64,000 nt of DNA from BD1-7 clade bacterium (GTDB lineage Bacteria; Pseudomonadota; Gammaproteobacteria; Pseudomonadales; DT-91). Under the pieces are notes generated by a model. The model saw only the letters and a list, made by a program, of their open reading frames with translations. It did not search any database and was not told the DNA's origin. The stretch spans positions 638,592 through 702,591 of the forward strand of contig CACSIO010000001.1 in the NCBI GenBank assembly GCA_902705865.1, in the 5' to 3' direction. Position 1 is the first letter of the stretch, and every line of letters starts with the position of its first letter. The position numbers and the translations under genes were made by a program. Positions 17,488 through 28,165 of this stretch are shown one piece after another.

Positions 17488-18881
17488 ATTTAACGCCTCG
17501 AGACCTTGAACTGATCACATTAGGTGAGCTGATTGGCGATGTGACGCACGTGGATTCTCTGGCGCGAGCGGTTATTGATAGCCGTCACATTGGTACTGAT
17601 GATGTGTTTTTTGCGTTTAAAGGTGAAAAAGTAGACGGTCATGCGTTTTTGCAGGCCGCCAGTGACAACGGCGCGGCGTTGGCGGTTGTAGAGCAGCGAC
17701 AAAGTAACATCGGGTTGCCTCAGTTAGTTGTTGATGATTGTCAAAAAGCCATGGCGCGTATCGCATTACATCGACGCAAACAGTTTTCTGGCGTCTTGAT
17801 GAGCATGACCGGAAGTTGTGGAAAAACCACCACAAAAGGCATGTTAGTCAGCATTTTGAGGCAGCGCGGTAAAACGGATGCGACTGAAGGTAACCTGAAT
17901 AACGAGTTAGGTGTGCCACTAACCCTAATGAATATGGATGCGTCCAGTGACTATTTTGTTGTGGAAATGGGGGCGGCAGAGCGCGGCGATATTCGTTACT
18001 TGATGCAAATTGCACAGCCGGATATCACAGCGATTACCAATATTGGAACCGCTCATATTGGTCGATTTGGTTCCAGAGAGGCAATTGCAGAAACTAAGGC
18101 TGAGATATTTGCTGAGTTACAGGAAGATCATAAGGCGGCGATTAACCTGGATGACGCCTATGCCAGTGATTGGCTTGAACTGTTAGCCGATAAAAAAGTG
18201 CATTCACTGACATTTTCTCAGCAATACGACACGGCTGATTTACTCGCCAGAGATATCGTCAGTAGTTTCGAAAGTATTCAATTTACCTTGTGCTATCAGG
18301 AGCAGACTAAGGCGGTGAAGTTACCTGCTACCGGCAGACACAATGTATCAAATGCATTGTGTGCTGCGGCGATGGCAATTTTAGCGGGTTGTTCTCTGGA
18401 TGATGTTGCTACAGGGCTTGCAGAATTTGTGCCTGTTGCCGGTCGCTTGGCTCCTCTGAAGGGAAGCTGGGGCGGTCCGCTTCTTGATGACTCCTACAAC
18501 GCAAACCCCGGATCTGTTCAGGCGGCCATCGATGTTTTGTGTCAGTTTGATGCGCGTCGCTGGTTGGTGTTGGGTGATATGGCTGAACTTGGTGGATACA
18601 CCGAATCTGCGCATCAAGATATTGGTGAGTATGCGCGGTCGGCGGGTGTTGATGAGTTGGTTGCTTTTGGGGAGCAGTCGAATCATACGCTGGCGGGGTA
18701 CTTTGCTGCCTCCGCGAGCACTGATAAAAAGACAGGACGGGCGTTCACTGATCACGACAAACTCGTGGCGTTTTTGCGTCAGACATTGCAGCCAGGGGAT
18801 GCTGTGTTAGTGAAAGGATCGAGGTCGTCAGCCATGGAAAAGGTTGTTGAGCCGCTATTAATAACGAAGGTTTCGGATTAA
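17481..18881 (+). CDS. murF: UDP-MurNAc-tripeptide--D-Ala-D-Ala ligase MurF
   Basis: 466 aa Mur ligase with ATP loop [13 protein letters not shown], the [12 protein letters not shown] segment, [14 protein letters not shown] and [10 protein letters not shown], all MurF signatures. It adds D-Ala-D-Ala to complete the pentapeptide. GTG start overlapping the end of murE by seven bases; no in-frame ATG suits the N-terminus. mraY begins two bases after its stop. Confidence 0.97.
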   Translation: MLNLTPRDLELITLGELIGDVTHVDSLARAVIDSRHIGTDDVFFAFKGEKVDGHAFLQAASDNGAALAVVEQRQSNIGLPQLVVDDCQKAMARIALHRRKQFSGVLMSMTGSCGKTTTKGMLVSILRQRGKTDATEGNLNNELGVPLTLMNMDASSDYFVVEMGAAERGDIRYLMQIAQPDITAITNIGTAHIGRFGSREAIAETKAEIFAELQEDHKAAINLDDAYASDWLELLADKKVHSLTFSQQYDTADLLARDIVSSFESIQFTLCYQEQTKAVKLPATGRHNVSNALCAAAMAILAGCSLDDVATGLAEFVPVAGRLAPLKGSWGGPLLDDSYNANPGSVQAAIDVLCQFDARRWLVLGDMAELGGYTESAHQDIGEYARSAGVDELVAFGEQSNHTLAGYFAASASTDKKTGRAFTDHDKLVAFLRQTLQPGDAVLVKGSRSSAMEKVVEPLLITKVSD

Positions 18882-18883
18882 CC

Positions 18884-19966
18884 ATGTTACTTATTGTCGC
18901 CAACTGGTTGTCAGAATATATAAGTGCATTTCAGGTATTTAACTACCTGTCCATGCGTGCCATTTTGGGTGTTCTGACGGCCCTGACTATTGCTCTGATT
19001 ATGGGGCCGGTCATGATTCGTCGTTTGGTTGATCGCCAAATCGGTCAAACCGTGCGAACGGATGGGCCGCAAAGTCATCTGTCGAAATCCGGCACACCAA
19101 CAATGGGTGGTGGTTTGATTTTGATGTCGGTGGGGGTATCAACGCTGCTATGGGGTGATTTGAGTAATCGTTTTGTCTGGACAGTGTTAATAACAACGTT
19201 TGCCTTTGGTGCGATAGGTTGGGTGGATGATTACCGTAAAGTGGTTGAAAAAAACTCCCGAGGGCTGCCCGCACGATGGAAGTATTTATGGCAATCTGTA
19301 TTTGGTTTAGGTGCCGGTTTGTTTCTTTACTATACGGCTCAAACACCGCAGGAAACGCAGTTGTTTGTTCCGTTTTTCAAAAATATCGCCTGGAGTATGG
19401 GGCCACTGTATTTAGTGTTGACCTATTTCGTTATCGTCGGGGCCAGTAATGCGGTCAACCTGACAGATGGCCTTGACGGTTTGGCGATTTTGCCGAGTGT
19501 CATGGTTGGGTCGGCGTTGGGCATCATTGCTTATCTCTCCGGCAATGTGGAGTTTTCCCGTTACTTGAATATTGCTTACATTCCTGGCGCGGGAGAGTTA
19601 GTGGTGTTCTGTGCGGCGCTGGTTGGCGCAGGCCTAGGGTTTCTCTGGTTTAACACTTACCCTGCGCAAGTATTTATGGGCGATGTCGGCTCTTTGGCAT
19701 TGGGTGCTGCATTGGGTGTTATTGCCGTTATTACGCGGCACGAAATCGTATTTTTCATCATGGGCGGCATTTTCGTCCTTGAAACCGTGTCAGTGATTTT
19801 ACAAGTCGCTTCTTTTAAATTAACCGGAAAACGCATATTCAGAATGGCGCCTATCCATCACCATTTCGAATTGAAGGGGTGGCCTGAGCCGCGTGTGATT
19901 GTTCGTTTCTGGATTATTACCATCATCTTGGTGTTGGTTGGATTAGCAACACTAAAACTGCGGTAG
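18884..19966 (+). CDS. mraY: Phospho-MurNAc-pentapeptide transferase MraY
   Basis: 360 aa, ten predicted membrane segments, with catalytic D-D (WVDDYRK), the [10 protein letters not shown] block, [10 protein letters not shown] and the HHHFELKGW cytoplasmic loop. It transfers phospho-MurNAc-pentapeptide to undecaprenyl phosphate to give lipid I at the inner membrane. Length is that of E. coli MraY (360). Confidence 0.98.
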   Translation: MLLIVANWLSEYISAFQVFNYLSMRAILGVLTALTIALIMGPVMIRRLVDRQIGQTVRTDGPQSHLSKSGTPTMGGGLILMSVGVSTLLWGDLSNRFVWTVLITTFAFGAIGWVDDYRKVVEKNSRGLPARWKYLWQSVFGLGAGLFLYYTAQTPQETQLFVPFFKNIAWSMGPLYLVLTYFVIVGASNAVNLTDGLDGLAILPSVMVGSALGIIAYLSGNVEFSRYLNIAYIPGAGELVVFCAALVGAGLGFLWFNTYPAQVFMGDVGSLALGAALGVIAVITRHEIVFFIMGGIFVLETVSVILQVASFKLTGKRIFRMAPIHHHFELKGWPEPRVIVRFWIITIILVLVGLATLKLR

Positions 19967-19979
19967 ATATCAATCAAAC

Positions 19980-20006
19980 CCTATCGACGTCACGAACGTC
20001 GATAGG
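19980..20006 (+). other. Hairpin in the mraY-murD gap
   Basis: CCTATCGACGT / ACGTCGATAGG, perfect 11-bp arms with a 5-nt loop, in the only sizeable gap (78 bp) between mraY and ftsA. No T-tract, so not a classical terminator. It could be an mRNA processing or stability element splitting the dcw message. Confidence 0.6.
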
Positions 20007-20044
20007 TAGAAACAAATAGAGCTAATAGGAATAGTTGGGAAGAA

Positions 20045-21418
20045 ATGGAATCAACATGGGGTAACAGACAAGTTGCTATCGTCGGCATGGGACTGACGGG
20101 CTTGTCGTGTGCGCGATTTTTTAATGCGCGCCGGGTTCCTTTCCGTGTTGTTGATAGCCGAGAGCAGCCGCCTCTATTGGATCAGTTTGTGACTGAATTT
20201 CCTGCGGTGGAGTTTGTCTGCGGTCCATTTAACAATGATACCTTTGGTGCTGACGATGTTTTAGTCGTAAGCCCTGGCATGCCGATCACTGAACCCTCAA
20301 TTGTTAATGCCTTAGACAATGGGGCTTTGTTGACAAGCGATATTGAGCTGTTTATCAACTCGATCAAACGCCCGTATATCGCAATCACAGGCTCTAACGG
20401 TAAGAGTACTGTGACGACTTTAGTAGGCGAGATGCTCAACCATTCGGGCATTCATTCCGAGGTGGCAGGCAACATTGGTCGACCAGTATTAGAACAACTG
20501 CTGGAGGGGAATCGTCCGGATATCTTTGTGTTGGAGCTTTCCAGTTTTCAGCTGGAACGACTGCCGTATATGGGAGCAGCGGCTGCAACGATATTGAACG
20601 TCACAGAAGATCATATGGATCGCTACGACAGTATGGACGATTACCATGCTGCAAAATGGCGTGTTTTTGAAGGTGCATCCGTTGCTGTTGTGAATCGTGA
20701 TGATGCGACCACGTTTTTACCTGTATCAGTGCTGGAGCAAACACCCGACCAGATTATTGAGTATGGCCTTGGGCCGTCTGCTCGAGGGTTTGGTATTCAG
20801 GATGATCAGATTACTTATCAGGGCGAGCCAGTATTAGCGACGGATACGCTCAAAATCAAAGGGCGTCATAACCAATTGAATGTTATGGCTGCGATGGCGT
20901 TGTGTTTGTCTTTGAACTTGGAAAAGCGGGTGTCGTTACCGCACCTTGCTGACGCCGCAATTGCTTTTAAAGGCCTCGAACATCGTTGCGAGTATGTCGA
21001 AGAGATCAACAATGTCGTTTTCTATAACGACTCTAAGGCAACTAACGTAGGGGCTGCTGTTGCTGCTATTGAAGGGTTGTCTGGCGATAAACCGTCCATC
21101 ATTCTCATTGCCGGTGGCCTTGATAAAAACAGCGACTTTTCACCCTTGGCAGATGTTTGCCAAGTGCATGTGAAGCATACGGTGTTGATTGGTCAAGATG
21201 CAGAGAAGATTGCTGATGCCCTAGCGGGGCAGTCTGTATCGAGAGCAGAAAGCTTGGAGTTGGCCTGTGCAGCCGCCTTATCGCAAAGTTCGGATGGTGA
21301 TTCGGTTTTGTTTGCTCCTGCTTGTGCCAGTTTCGATATGTTCGAAAATTATGAGGCCCGTGGCGATGCGTTTCGTCATGCTGTGCTCAGCATTCGTTCT
21401 CAGGCAGGTGATGCATGA
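20045..21418 (+). CDS. murD: UDP-MurNAc-L-alanine--D-glutamate ligase MurD
   Basis: 457 aa with Rossmann-like N-domain (VAIVGMGLTGLSCARF), ATP loop ITGSNGKSTVT, N-V-T-E-D-H-M-D-R-Y metal/substrate block and NDSKATNVGA in the last domain. It attaches D-Glu to UDP-MurNAc-L-Ala. Own ribosome-binding site after a 78-bp gap; the stop overlaps ftsW by ATGA. Confidence 0.97.
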   Translation: MESTWGNRQVAIVGMGLTGLSCARFFNARRVPFRVVDSREQPPLLDQFVTEFPAVEFVCGPFNNDTFGADDVLVVSPGMPITEPSIVNALDNGALLTSDIELFINSIKRPYIAITGSNGKSTVTTLVGEMLNHSGIHSEVAGNIGRPVLEQLLEGNRPDIFVLELSSFQLERLPYMGAAAATILNVTEDHMDRYDSMDDYHAAKWRVFEGASVAVVNRDDATTFLPVSVLEQTPDQIIEYGLGPSARGFGIQDDQITYQGEPVLATDTLKIKGRHNQLNVMAAMALCLSLNLEKRVSLPHLADAAIAFKGLEHRCEYVEEINNVVFYNDSKATNVGAAVAAIEGLSGDKPSIILIAGGLDKNSDFSPLADVCQVHVKHTVLIGQDAEKIADALAGQSVSRAESLELACAAALSQSSDGDSVLFAPACASFDMFENYEARGDAFRHAVLSIRSQAGDA

Positions 21419-22590
21419 ACATGCTGACTGAGCACTTCCGTTTTATCGATAAACGCATGTTGGTGTTGGTTGGTGCGCTTGCCTCAATGGGTTTGATCAT
21501 GATGGGGTCAGCATCGATCGATTATGCTGCCCATAAATATGGTGCACCGCATTTTTATATCGGTCGTCAATTTGTGTTTTTGGTATTGGCGAGTATCGCC
21601 GGTGTTGCCGCTTTTATGATTCCAACCAAACAGTGGTATCGCTTTGGATGGTTGGCTTTGTTAATGGCATTTGCGCTGTTGATCGCAGTATTGATTCCTG
21701 GCATTGGCCGTGAGGTGAATGGCAGCATGCGCTGGATTCCTCTAGGGCCGGTTAACTTACAAAGCTCGGAGGTCGCCAAACTATTTATTCTTATTTATAT
21801 GGCGGGCTATCTCGTGCGGCGCCAGGATGAAGTTCGTGAACGATGGGTCGGATTCCTAAAGCCGATTGCTGTCTTGATGATTGCCATTGTTCTGCTGTTA
21901 AAAGAGCCAGATTTTGGTTCTGCGGTTGTGATTATCTTTGCCTGCCTCGGGATGATCTTTTTGGCAGGGCTTGGGTTGCCTCAACTGGCAGCGTTGGTTG
22001 TTGCATCGCTCGCCTCGGTGGTGCTGATGGCAGTATCAAGTTCATATCGGATGCAGCGATTAAAGTGTTTTGTCGATCCGTGGCAAGAATCCCATCGCTT
22101 CGACTGTGGTTATCAATTAACGCAGTCGTTGATTGCGTTTGGTCGTGGAGAGTGGCTGGGTTTGGGGCTTGGAAACAGCATTCAAAAGCAATTTTTCTTG
22201 CCGGAAGCCCATACCGATTTTGTCTTTGCCATCATCGCTGAGGAACTCGGATTTCTTGGCAGCTTGTTTACGCTTTGTTTGTTTTCAGCACTGATTGTTC
22301 GAATCTTTCGACTGGCTAAGCAGGTTCAGGAGCAAGGCGAACTGTTCAATAGTTATTTGGCATCTGGCATAGGCTTGGTGTTTTCAGCGCAGATTTTTAT
22401 CAACATTGGCGTGAACATCGGTTTGCTGCCAACGAAAGGGCTCACCTTGCCATTTTTGAGTTATGGCGGAAGTAGTTTGATTGTTAGTTTTATGATGGTG
22501 GGCATATTGGCGCGTATTCAGGCCGAAGTAGCCAGTAAAGGTGCAGTTTCCTCCCGACAGAACGAAAAGGGCAGGAGATTGGCGACATGA
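21415..22590 (+). CDS. ftsW: Septal glycosyltransferase FtsW
   Basis: 391-aa SEDS protein with about ten membrane helices. Signatures: the large periplasmic loop after helix 7 with LGLGLGNSIQKQFFLPEAHTDFVFA (contains the catalytic Asp in the HTDF segment) and LPFLSYGGSS near the end. It polymerises lipid II at the septum together with FtsI. Start is translationally coupled to murD. Confidence 0.97.
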   Translation: MNMLTEHFRFIDKRMLVLVGALASMGLIMMGSASIDYAAHKYGAPHFYIGRQFVFLVLASIAGVAAFMIPTKQWYRFGWLALLMAFALLIAVLIPGIGREVNGSMRWIPLGPVNLQSSEVAKLFILIYMAGYLVRRQDEVRERWVGFLKPIAVLMIAIVLLLKEPDFGSAVVIIFACLGMIFLAGLGLPQLAALVVASLASVVLMAVSSSYRMQRLKCFVDPWQESHRFDCGYQLTQSLIAFGRGEWLGLGLGNSIQKQFFLPEAHTDFVFAIIAEELGFLGSLFTLCLFSALIVRIFRLAKQVQEQGELFNSYLASGIGLVFSAQIFINIGVNIGLLPTKGLTLPFLSYGGSSLIVSFMMVGILARIQAEVASKGAVSSRQNEKGRRLAT

Positions 22591-23708
22591 CACAAGAACA
22601 TGGCAAAAAACAGGTTCTGATCATGGCCGGCGGTACTGGCGGGCATGTGTTCCCGGGATTGGCTGTGGCTTCAGAGTTGTTGGGTGATGGGCACTCAGTG
22701 ACTTGGTTAGGTACGAGAAAAGGTATCGAGTCGCGTTTGGTTCCTGAGCAAGGGATTGATATTCAGTATATCGATATCACAGGCGTGCGTGGTAAAGGCG
22801 CTGCAGGTCTTTTGTTAGCGCCGTTTAGAATCTTGAAGGCCTTGTTACAGTCTCGACGTCTGATTCGGCAGATTAAACCAGACGCTGTATTGGGCATGGG
22901 GGGATTTGCTGCAGGCCCGGGTGGGTTGGCTGCGCGTTTGATGGGAATTCCGCTGGTTATCCATGAGCAAAATGCCGTCGCCGGAACAACAAATCGAATA
23001 TTGGCACGTTTTGCAAAGCGCATATTACAGGCGTTCCCGGATGCATTCCCTGCCGGTGAAATGGTCGGAAATCCGGTGCGCCAGTCGATTTGTGATCAGC
23101 ATGCGCAAGATATCAGTACTGCTCAATCACCAAGTCAGCAAGGCGCTAGCGTTCTGCGTGTTTTGGTTGTTGGTGGTAGTTTGGGGGCTAAGGCGATTAA
23201 TGATGTTATGCCAGATGTCGCCAAAGTAATGGGGCAGCGTATTCAAGTTCGTCACCAAACCGGTAAAGGGCATGTTGATGTTGTGGCTGATGCGTATCGT
23301 CAAGCTGGGTTAGATGTTAGTACGGATTTGTCTGCGAATACCGGTGTTTGGGTCAATGCGTTTATCGATGATATGGCGGATGCTTATCAGTGGGCCAATT
23401 TGGTTATTTGTCGGTCTGGTGCCATGACCGTGAGTGAAATCGCAGCAGCAGGAAAAACAGCCGTGTTTGTGCCATTCCCGTTTGCTATTGACGATCACCA
23501 GACGGCGAATGCCCGTTGGTTGTCAGACAACGACGCCGCGGTTTTAATGCCGCAGCCAGAGATGAATGTAGACAGTTTGCAAGAAGTTATTGAATTGATG
23601 GTGAACGATCCACAAGTGATCGACACCATGCAACAGAAAGCCAGAGAAATGGCCATAGTGGATGCCGCAACGCGTGTTGCCGGTGTGTGTCTGGAGGAGG
23701 CGTTATGA
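22587..23708 (+). CDS. murG: UDP-GlcNAc transferase MurG
   Basis: 373 aa GT-B glycosyltransferase. [12 protein letters not shown] is the N-terminal G-loop, [11 protein letters not shown] the acceptor-side motif, GGSLGAK the second G-loop, and [16 protein letters not shown] plus DDHQTAN the UDP-GlcNAc site. It adds GlcNAc to lipid I to give lipid II at the cytoplasmic face. Coupled by ATGA to both ftsW and murC. Confidence 0.97.
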   Translation: MTQEHGKKQVLIMAGGTGGHVFPGLAVASELLGDGHSVTWLGTRKGIESRLVPEQGIDIQYIDITGVRGKGAAGLLLAPFRILKALLQSRRLIRQIKPDAVLGMGGFAAGPGGLAARLMGIPLVIHEQNAVAGTTNRILARFAKRILQAFPDAFPAGEMVGNPVRQSICDQHAQDISTAQSPSQQGASVLRVLVVGGSLGAKAINDVMPDVAKVMGQRIQVRHQTGKGHVDVVADAYRQAGLDVSTDLSANTGVWVNAFIDDMADAYQWANLVICRSGAMTVSEIAAAGKTAVFVPFPFAIDDHQTANARWLSDNDAAVLMPQPEMNVDSLQEVIELMVNDPQVIDTMQQKAREMAIVDAATRVAGVCLEEAL

Positions 23709-25114
23709 TCCAAAGAGTTGTGCCAGGGATGCGCCGAATAGATCGAATTCACTTTATCGGAATCGGCGGTGCCGGTATGTGCGGTATTGCTGAAGTATTA
23801 GTTAACCAGAAATACGAAGTGTCTGGTTCAGATCTGCGAGAATCTGCCAATACCGAGCGATTACGCTCGCTCGGCGCGACGATTTTTATCGGTCATGCAG
23901 AAACCAATGTTGATGGTTCTGACGTTGTTGTTGTATCCACAGCGATTGATGAATCTAACCCGGAAATTCAATGGGCACGGGAACATCGCGTACCTATCGT
24001 TGCGCGGGCAGAAATGCTGGCTGAGTTGATGCGTTATCGGCATGGGATCGCCGTTGCCGGAACGCACGGGAAGACCACGACAACCAGTATGATTGCTTCG
24101 ATTCTGGCTGCAGGTGGACTGGATCCGACCTTTATTATCGGCGGGTTAGTCAATAATTTCGGCAGTAATGCGCGTTTGGGTGAGAGTCATTACTTGATTG
24201 CGGAAGCGGATGAAAGCGATGCGTCGTTTTTGCATCTTCAGCCGATGGCTTCGGTGATTACCAATATCGAAGAAGACCATATGAGTACCTACGATGGCGA
24301 TATTGAGAAGCTCAAACAGACGTTTGTAGACTTTGCTCATAATCTACCGTTTTACGGCGCGATTGTTGCCTGTATCGATGATCCGATTGTGCGTGAAATT
24401 TTACCGCGATTAGGTCGTGCGACATTGACCTATGGTTTTTCTGATGATGCTGACTTTCGTATCAGAGATGTACAGAGCGACGGCATGAGTAACTCGTTTA
24501 TTGTCGAATATGCAGAAAGCGCTGAATTGCCGATCACTATTAATGTGCCTGGTCGACATAACGTATTGAATGCGACGGCTGCTGCTGCGTTGGCGATTGA
24601 TGAAAATGTCGCCGCGGAAGCGATCATCGATGGTTTGCGTTCATTCAATGGTGTTGGGCGTCGTTTTCAGGTTTATGGCGATTATGCAGTCGGCGACGGT
24701 ACCGCTCGTTTGGTGGATGACTACGGGCATCATCCGACGGAAGTGGCGGTAACGATTGATGCTGCACGTGAAAGCCATCCGGACAAACGTGTGCTGATGA
24801 TATTTCAGCCGCACCGATATAGCCGCACGAAAGACTTATATGATGATTTCGTGAAAGTGCTTTCCGAGGTCGATGTACTGATTGTATTGGATGTTTATTC
24901 TGCGGGCGAAAAACCCGTTGTTGGTGCAGATAGTCGCAGTTTATGTCATAGCCTTCGTCAGTTGGGTAAAGTTGATCCAGTACATGTGAAAACCATTGAT
25001 GATGTGCCCGATGTACTGGCGAAACTGGTTGAAGCAGGCGATTTGGTTGTTACGCAAGGTGCTGGCAATGTAGGTACCCTTGCTGAAATGTTAGCGAAGC
25101 GGGGGTTGCAATGA
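23705..25114 (+). CDS. murC: UDP-MurNAc--L-alanine ligase MurC
   Basis: 469 aa Mur ligase: [14 protein letters not shown]ossmann loop, ATP loop [33 protein letters not shown] and QPHRYSR are MurC signatures. It adds the first residue, L-Ala, to UDP-MurNAc. The ATG at 23705 overlaps the murG stop (ATGA); a start six codons upstream lies within murG and adds no conserved residues. Confidence 0.97.
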   Translation: MIQRVVPGMRRIDRIHFIGIGGAGMCGIAEVLVNQKYEVSGSDLRESANTERLRSLGATIFIGHAETNVDGSDVVVVSTAIDESNPEIQWAREHRVPIVARAEMLAELMRYRHGIAVAGTHGKTTTTSMIASILAAGGLDPTFIIGGLVNNFGSNARLGESHYLIAEADESDASFLHLQPMASVITNIEEDHMSTYDGDIEKLKQTFVDFAHNLPFYGAIVACIDDPIVREILPRLGRATLTYGFSDDADFRIRDVQSDGMSNSFIVEYAESAELPITINVPGRHNVLNATAAAALAIDENVAAEAIIDGLRSFNGVGRRFQVYGDYAVGDGTARLVDDYGHHPTEVAVTIDAARESHPDKRVLMIFQPHRYSRTKDLYDDFVKVLSEVDVLIVLDVYSAGEKPVVGADSRSLCHSLRQLGKVDPVHVKTIDDVPDVLAKLVEAGDLVVTQGAGNVGTLAEMLAKRGLQ

Positions 25115-26043
25115 CGAATAGCAATCTACTGCCCGATAACGCCCGGTTGGCGGTACTGTTCGGTGGCGAAGGTTCTGAACGCGATGTTTCGCTCAATAGT
25201 GGAGCGCAGGTTATCGCCGGATTTAAGGCGTTGGGAATGGAGCCTGTTGCGATTGATGTGCCGACACATCAATTGGCCGATGCGATTAAATCAGAACGTA
25301 TTACGCATGCCTTTATTGCTCTGCATGGTGGCGACGGCGAAAATGGCACGGTTCAAGCATTGTTACGTTCGTTAGATGTGTGTTTTACCGGTAGCGATAC
25401 ATTAGGCTGCGCGATCGCGATGGATAAGCAACGTTCGAAATTGATCTGGCAGGGCGCAGGTATTCCGACGGCAAACTTTGTTGTTGTTGATCGTCGGTCC
25501 GACTGGAGCGATGTGAAGGCATTGTTAGGTGAGAAAGTCATGATCAAACCGAGCCGAGAAGGCTCGAGTGTAGGCATGGCTGTGGTCACCAATGCAGATG
25601 ATTTTCGCACGGCAGTTGATCAAGCTGCACGTTTTGATGACGAAATTCTTGCTGAGCGTTGGATCAGCGGTAACGAATATACCGTAGCGATTCTTGGCGA
25701 TCAGACGCTGCCGATGATTCGTTTGAAAACGAATCATGTTTTTTATGATTACGACGCCAAATACTTATCTGACGATACCGAATATTTGTGTCCGTGTGGG
25801 CTGGATGCTGAACAGGAGCAAGAGATCCGTGCAGTCGCATTGAAGGCATATCGCCTGCTGGGTTGTTCGGGTTGGGGTCGTGTCGATGTTATGACGGAAG
25901 ACGATGGTAGTTACTTCTTGTTGGAAGCGAACACTTCACCGGGAATGACTGACCACAGCTTGGTACCGATAGCAGCAGCAGCCGATGGTATGGACTTTAA
26001 GCAGTTGGTGGGGCGGATTTTGGAGTTGAGTGTAACGCCATGA
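25111..26043 (+). CDS. ddlB: D-alanine--D-alanine ligase B
   Basis: 310 aa ATP-grasp enzyme, the short DdlB length. [17 protein letters not shown] at the start, [19 protein letters not shown] (ATP and D-Ala binding) and [12 protein letters not shown] at the C-terminus. It makes the D-Ala-D-Ala used by MurF. ATGA overlaps with murC and ftsQ place it in the same transcript. Confidence 0.97.
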   Translation: MTNSNLLPDNARLAVLFGGEGSERDVSLNSGAQVIAGFKALGMEPVAIDVPTHQLADAIKSERITHAFIALHGGDGENGTVQALLRSLDVCFTGSDTLGCAIAMDKQRSKLIWQGAGIPTANFVVVDRRSDWSDVKALLGEKVMIKPSREGSSVGMAVVTNADDFRTAVDQAARFDDEILAERWISGNEYTVAILGDQTLPMIRLKTNHVFYDYDAKYLSDDTEYLCPCGLDAEQEQEIRAVALKAYRLLGCSGWGRVDVMTEDDGSYFLLEANTSPGMTDHSLVPIAAAADGMDFKQLVGRILELSVTP

Positions 26044-26888
26044 ATAAACCCGGGAGCAACAAGCGAACAACTGGCAAAAATAAGCGCAATACCCAGCGCC
26101 GAGGAGTCGTTGTCGCCCAAGAGCGTCGTCGTGTGATCGATACTCTGAAGGCTGTTGCCCCGTTGGTTCTGAATAAAACGTTGCTAACCGCAGCCATCGC
26201 GATCGCAGCTGCATCGGCTTATGTCAGTATGCGTGCTGTTGAAGAGGTATTGGATGTTCCGTTGGAGCAGGTTGCTATTACCGGCGATATCCAATATCTA
26301 CCGAGACAAAATGTTCAGGCGATTATTGAAAAAACGGCCCGAGATGGTTTTGTAGAAGTTGATCTTAAGCACCTTTATGCGTCTCTAAAGGGATTGGAAT
26401 GGGTTCGTGATGTATCGATCAAACGCACATTACCCAATGGTTTACGTATCGAATTGTTGGAGCAACAACCCATCGCGTATTGGAACGATGATGCGTTGAT
26501 CACATCGTTCGCTGAAGTTATTACACCCGCGCGAGTGCCGGATATTACTGGTTTGGTGCGGATGTCTGGAAACGATCACCAGGAAGTGTTGGCGGTGTAT
26601 AAAAAGACAAAGGCGTTGTTGCCGGAAGAGTACAGTCGTATCAGAGCATTGATGATTGACGACAGAAAGGTTGTATCCATTGTGTTAGCTGATGGATATG
26701 AACTGGTAGTGAATAAGGGGCAACTGGAGCAGCAGTTAGGACGTTGGCAGGACATTCTGGCCTCGTCGTTGAGTGACAAACTGAACCAGGTTGAAACAGT
26801 CGATTTACGATATAGCAACGGCGCAGCGGTCAGCTGGAAAGCGACGCTGGCCCAGAGCCATAAGTTGTTAAACGGGGGCCATCACTAA
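26040..26888 (+). CDS. ftsQ: Cell division protein FtsQ
   Basis: 282 aa: a basic cytoplasmic N-terminus (about 1-45), one membrane segment (about 48-66), then a POTRA domain (VAITGDIQYL... to VRDVSIKRTLPNGLRI) and the FtsQ beta domain. It recruits FtsB/FtsL to the septum. Stop shares TAATG with ftsA. Sequence divergence is as expected for FtsQ; the order ddlB-ftsQ-ftsA confirms it. Confidence 0.95.
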   Translation: MNKPGSNKRTTGKNKRNTQRRGVVVAQERRRVIDTLKAVAPLVLNKTLLTAAIAIAAASAYVSMRAVEEVLDVPLEQVAITGDIQYLPRQNVQAIIEKTARDGFVEVDLKHLYASLKGLEWVRDVSIKRTLPNGLRIELLEQQPIAYWNDDALITSFAEVITPARVPDITGLVRMSGNDHQEVLAVYKKTKALLPEEYSRIRALMIDDRKVVSIVLADGYELVVNKGQLEQQLGRWQDILASSLSDKLNQVETVDLRYSNGAAVSWKATLAQSHKLLNGGHH

Positions 26889-28123
26889 TGGCAAGCGAAC
26901 ATTCCACAAATAAGATCGTTGGTCTCGATATTGGTACCTCCAAGGTGGTCGCCATCGTCGGAGAGGTCAACACGGAGGGGGAACTGGAGATCATTGGTCT
27001 TGGTTCACACCCATCACGTGGTCTTAAAAAGGGCGTTGTCGTTGATATTGAATCAACGGTGCAGTCGATTCAGCGTGCCGTAGAAGAAGCGGAGTTGATG
27101 GCTGGGTGCCAGATTTATTCAGTTTATGCCGGTATTGCCGGTAGCCATATTCGTAGCCTTAATTCGCACGGTATCGTTGCTATCAAAGACAAAGAGGTCA
27201 TGGAAGCCGACGTCGAACGCGTCATTGATGCAGCTAAGGCAGTGGCGATTCCTGCCGATCAGAAGGTTTTGCACATACTGCCACAAGAGTACCTGATTGA
27301 TTCACAGGAAGGCGTGAAAGAGCCCTATGGTATGTCGGGTGTGCGCCTTGAGGCCAAAGTGCACCTAGTAACCGGTGCGGTGAATGCTGCTCAGAATATC
27401 GAAAAGTGCATCCAGCGTTGTGGTTTGGTCGCTGAAGACATCATTTTAGAGCAATTGGCCTCCAGTTATGCCGTGTTGACCGATGACGAACGCGAGTTGG
27501 GTGTTTGTTTGGTAGATATTGGCGGCGGCACATCAGATATCGCCATTTTTACAGAGGGTTCAATCAAGCATACAGGTGTTATCCCGATTGCAGGTGATCA
27601 GGTAACCAATGATATCGCTATGGCTTTGCGCACACCGACACAGTACGCCGAAGAGATCAAAATGAAATACGCCTGCGCATTAGCGCAGCTCGCCGGTGCT
27701 GACGAAACCATTAAAGTGCCGAGTGTGGGCGATCGCCCGCCGCGGGATTTGTCGCGACAGGCACTTGCCGAAGTTGTCGAGCCGCGTTACGACGAGTTGT
27801 TTACGTTGGTGCAGGCGGAAATTCGTCGCAGCGGTTACGAGCAGATGCTTGCAGGTGGCATTGTGTTGACCGGAGGTACCGCAAAAATGGAAGGCGTTAT
27901 CGATCTTGCGGAAGAAATATTTCATATGCCGGTGCGTTTAGGTTTGCCGAATCAGACAGGCGGCTTGCAAGACATTGTACGCAATCCGATATACGCAACA
28001 GGCGTTGGTCTATTGCACTATGGAATGAGACAGCAGTTCGCGCCACTTCCTGGTACTCAGGTGCGCACTGTTCAGACTGGTGTTCTAGAAAAGATGAAGC
28101 GCTGGTTTCAAAATAATTTTTAA
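26888..28123 (+). CDS. ftsA: Cell division protein FtsA
   Basis: 411-aa actin-fold ATPase. IVGLDIGTSKVVAIV (phosphate 1), LVDIGGGTSDIAIF (phosphate 2) and VLTGGTAKMEG (adenosine loop) are visible, and the C-terminus ends in an amphipathic helix VLEKMKRWFQNNF that tethers it to the inner membrane. FtsA anchors FtsZ and recruits late division proteins. Confidence 0.97.
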   Translation: MASEHSTNKIVGLDIGTSKVVAIVGEVNTEGELEIIGLGSHPSRGLKKGVVVDIESTVQSIQRAVEEAELMAGCQIYSVYAGIAGSHIRSLNSHGIVAIKDKEVMEADVERVIDAAKAVAIPADQKVLHILPQEYLIDSQEGVKEPYGMSGVRLEAKVHLVTGAVNAAQNIEKCIQRCGLVAEDIILEQLASSYAVLTDDERELGVCLVDIGGGTSDIAIFTEGSIKHTGVIPIAGDQVTNDIAMALRTPTQYAEEIKMKYACALAQLAGADETIKVPSVGDRPPRDLSRQALAEVVEPRYDELFTLVQAEIRRSGYEQMLAGGIVLTGGTAKMEGVIDLAEEIFHMPVRLGLPNQTGGLQDIVRNPIYATGVGLLHYGMRQQFAPLPGTQVRTVQTGVLEKMKRWFQNNF

Positions 28124-28165
28124 TGTTAACGAAGACATTTTTCTTTAAGGAGAGGGGAGAAAACA

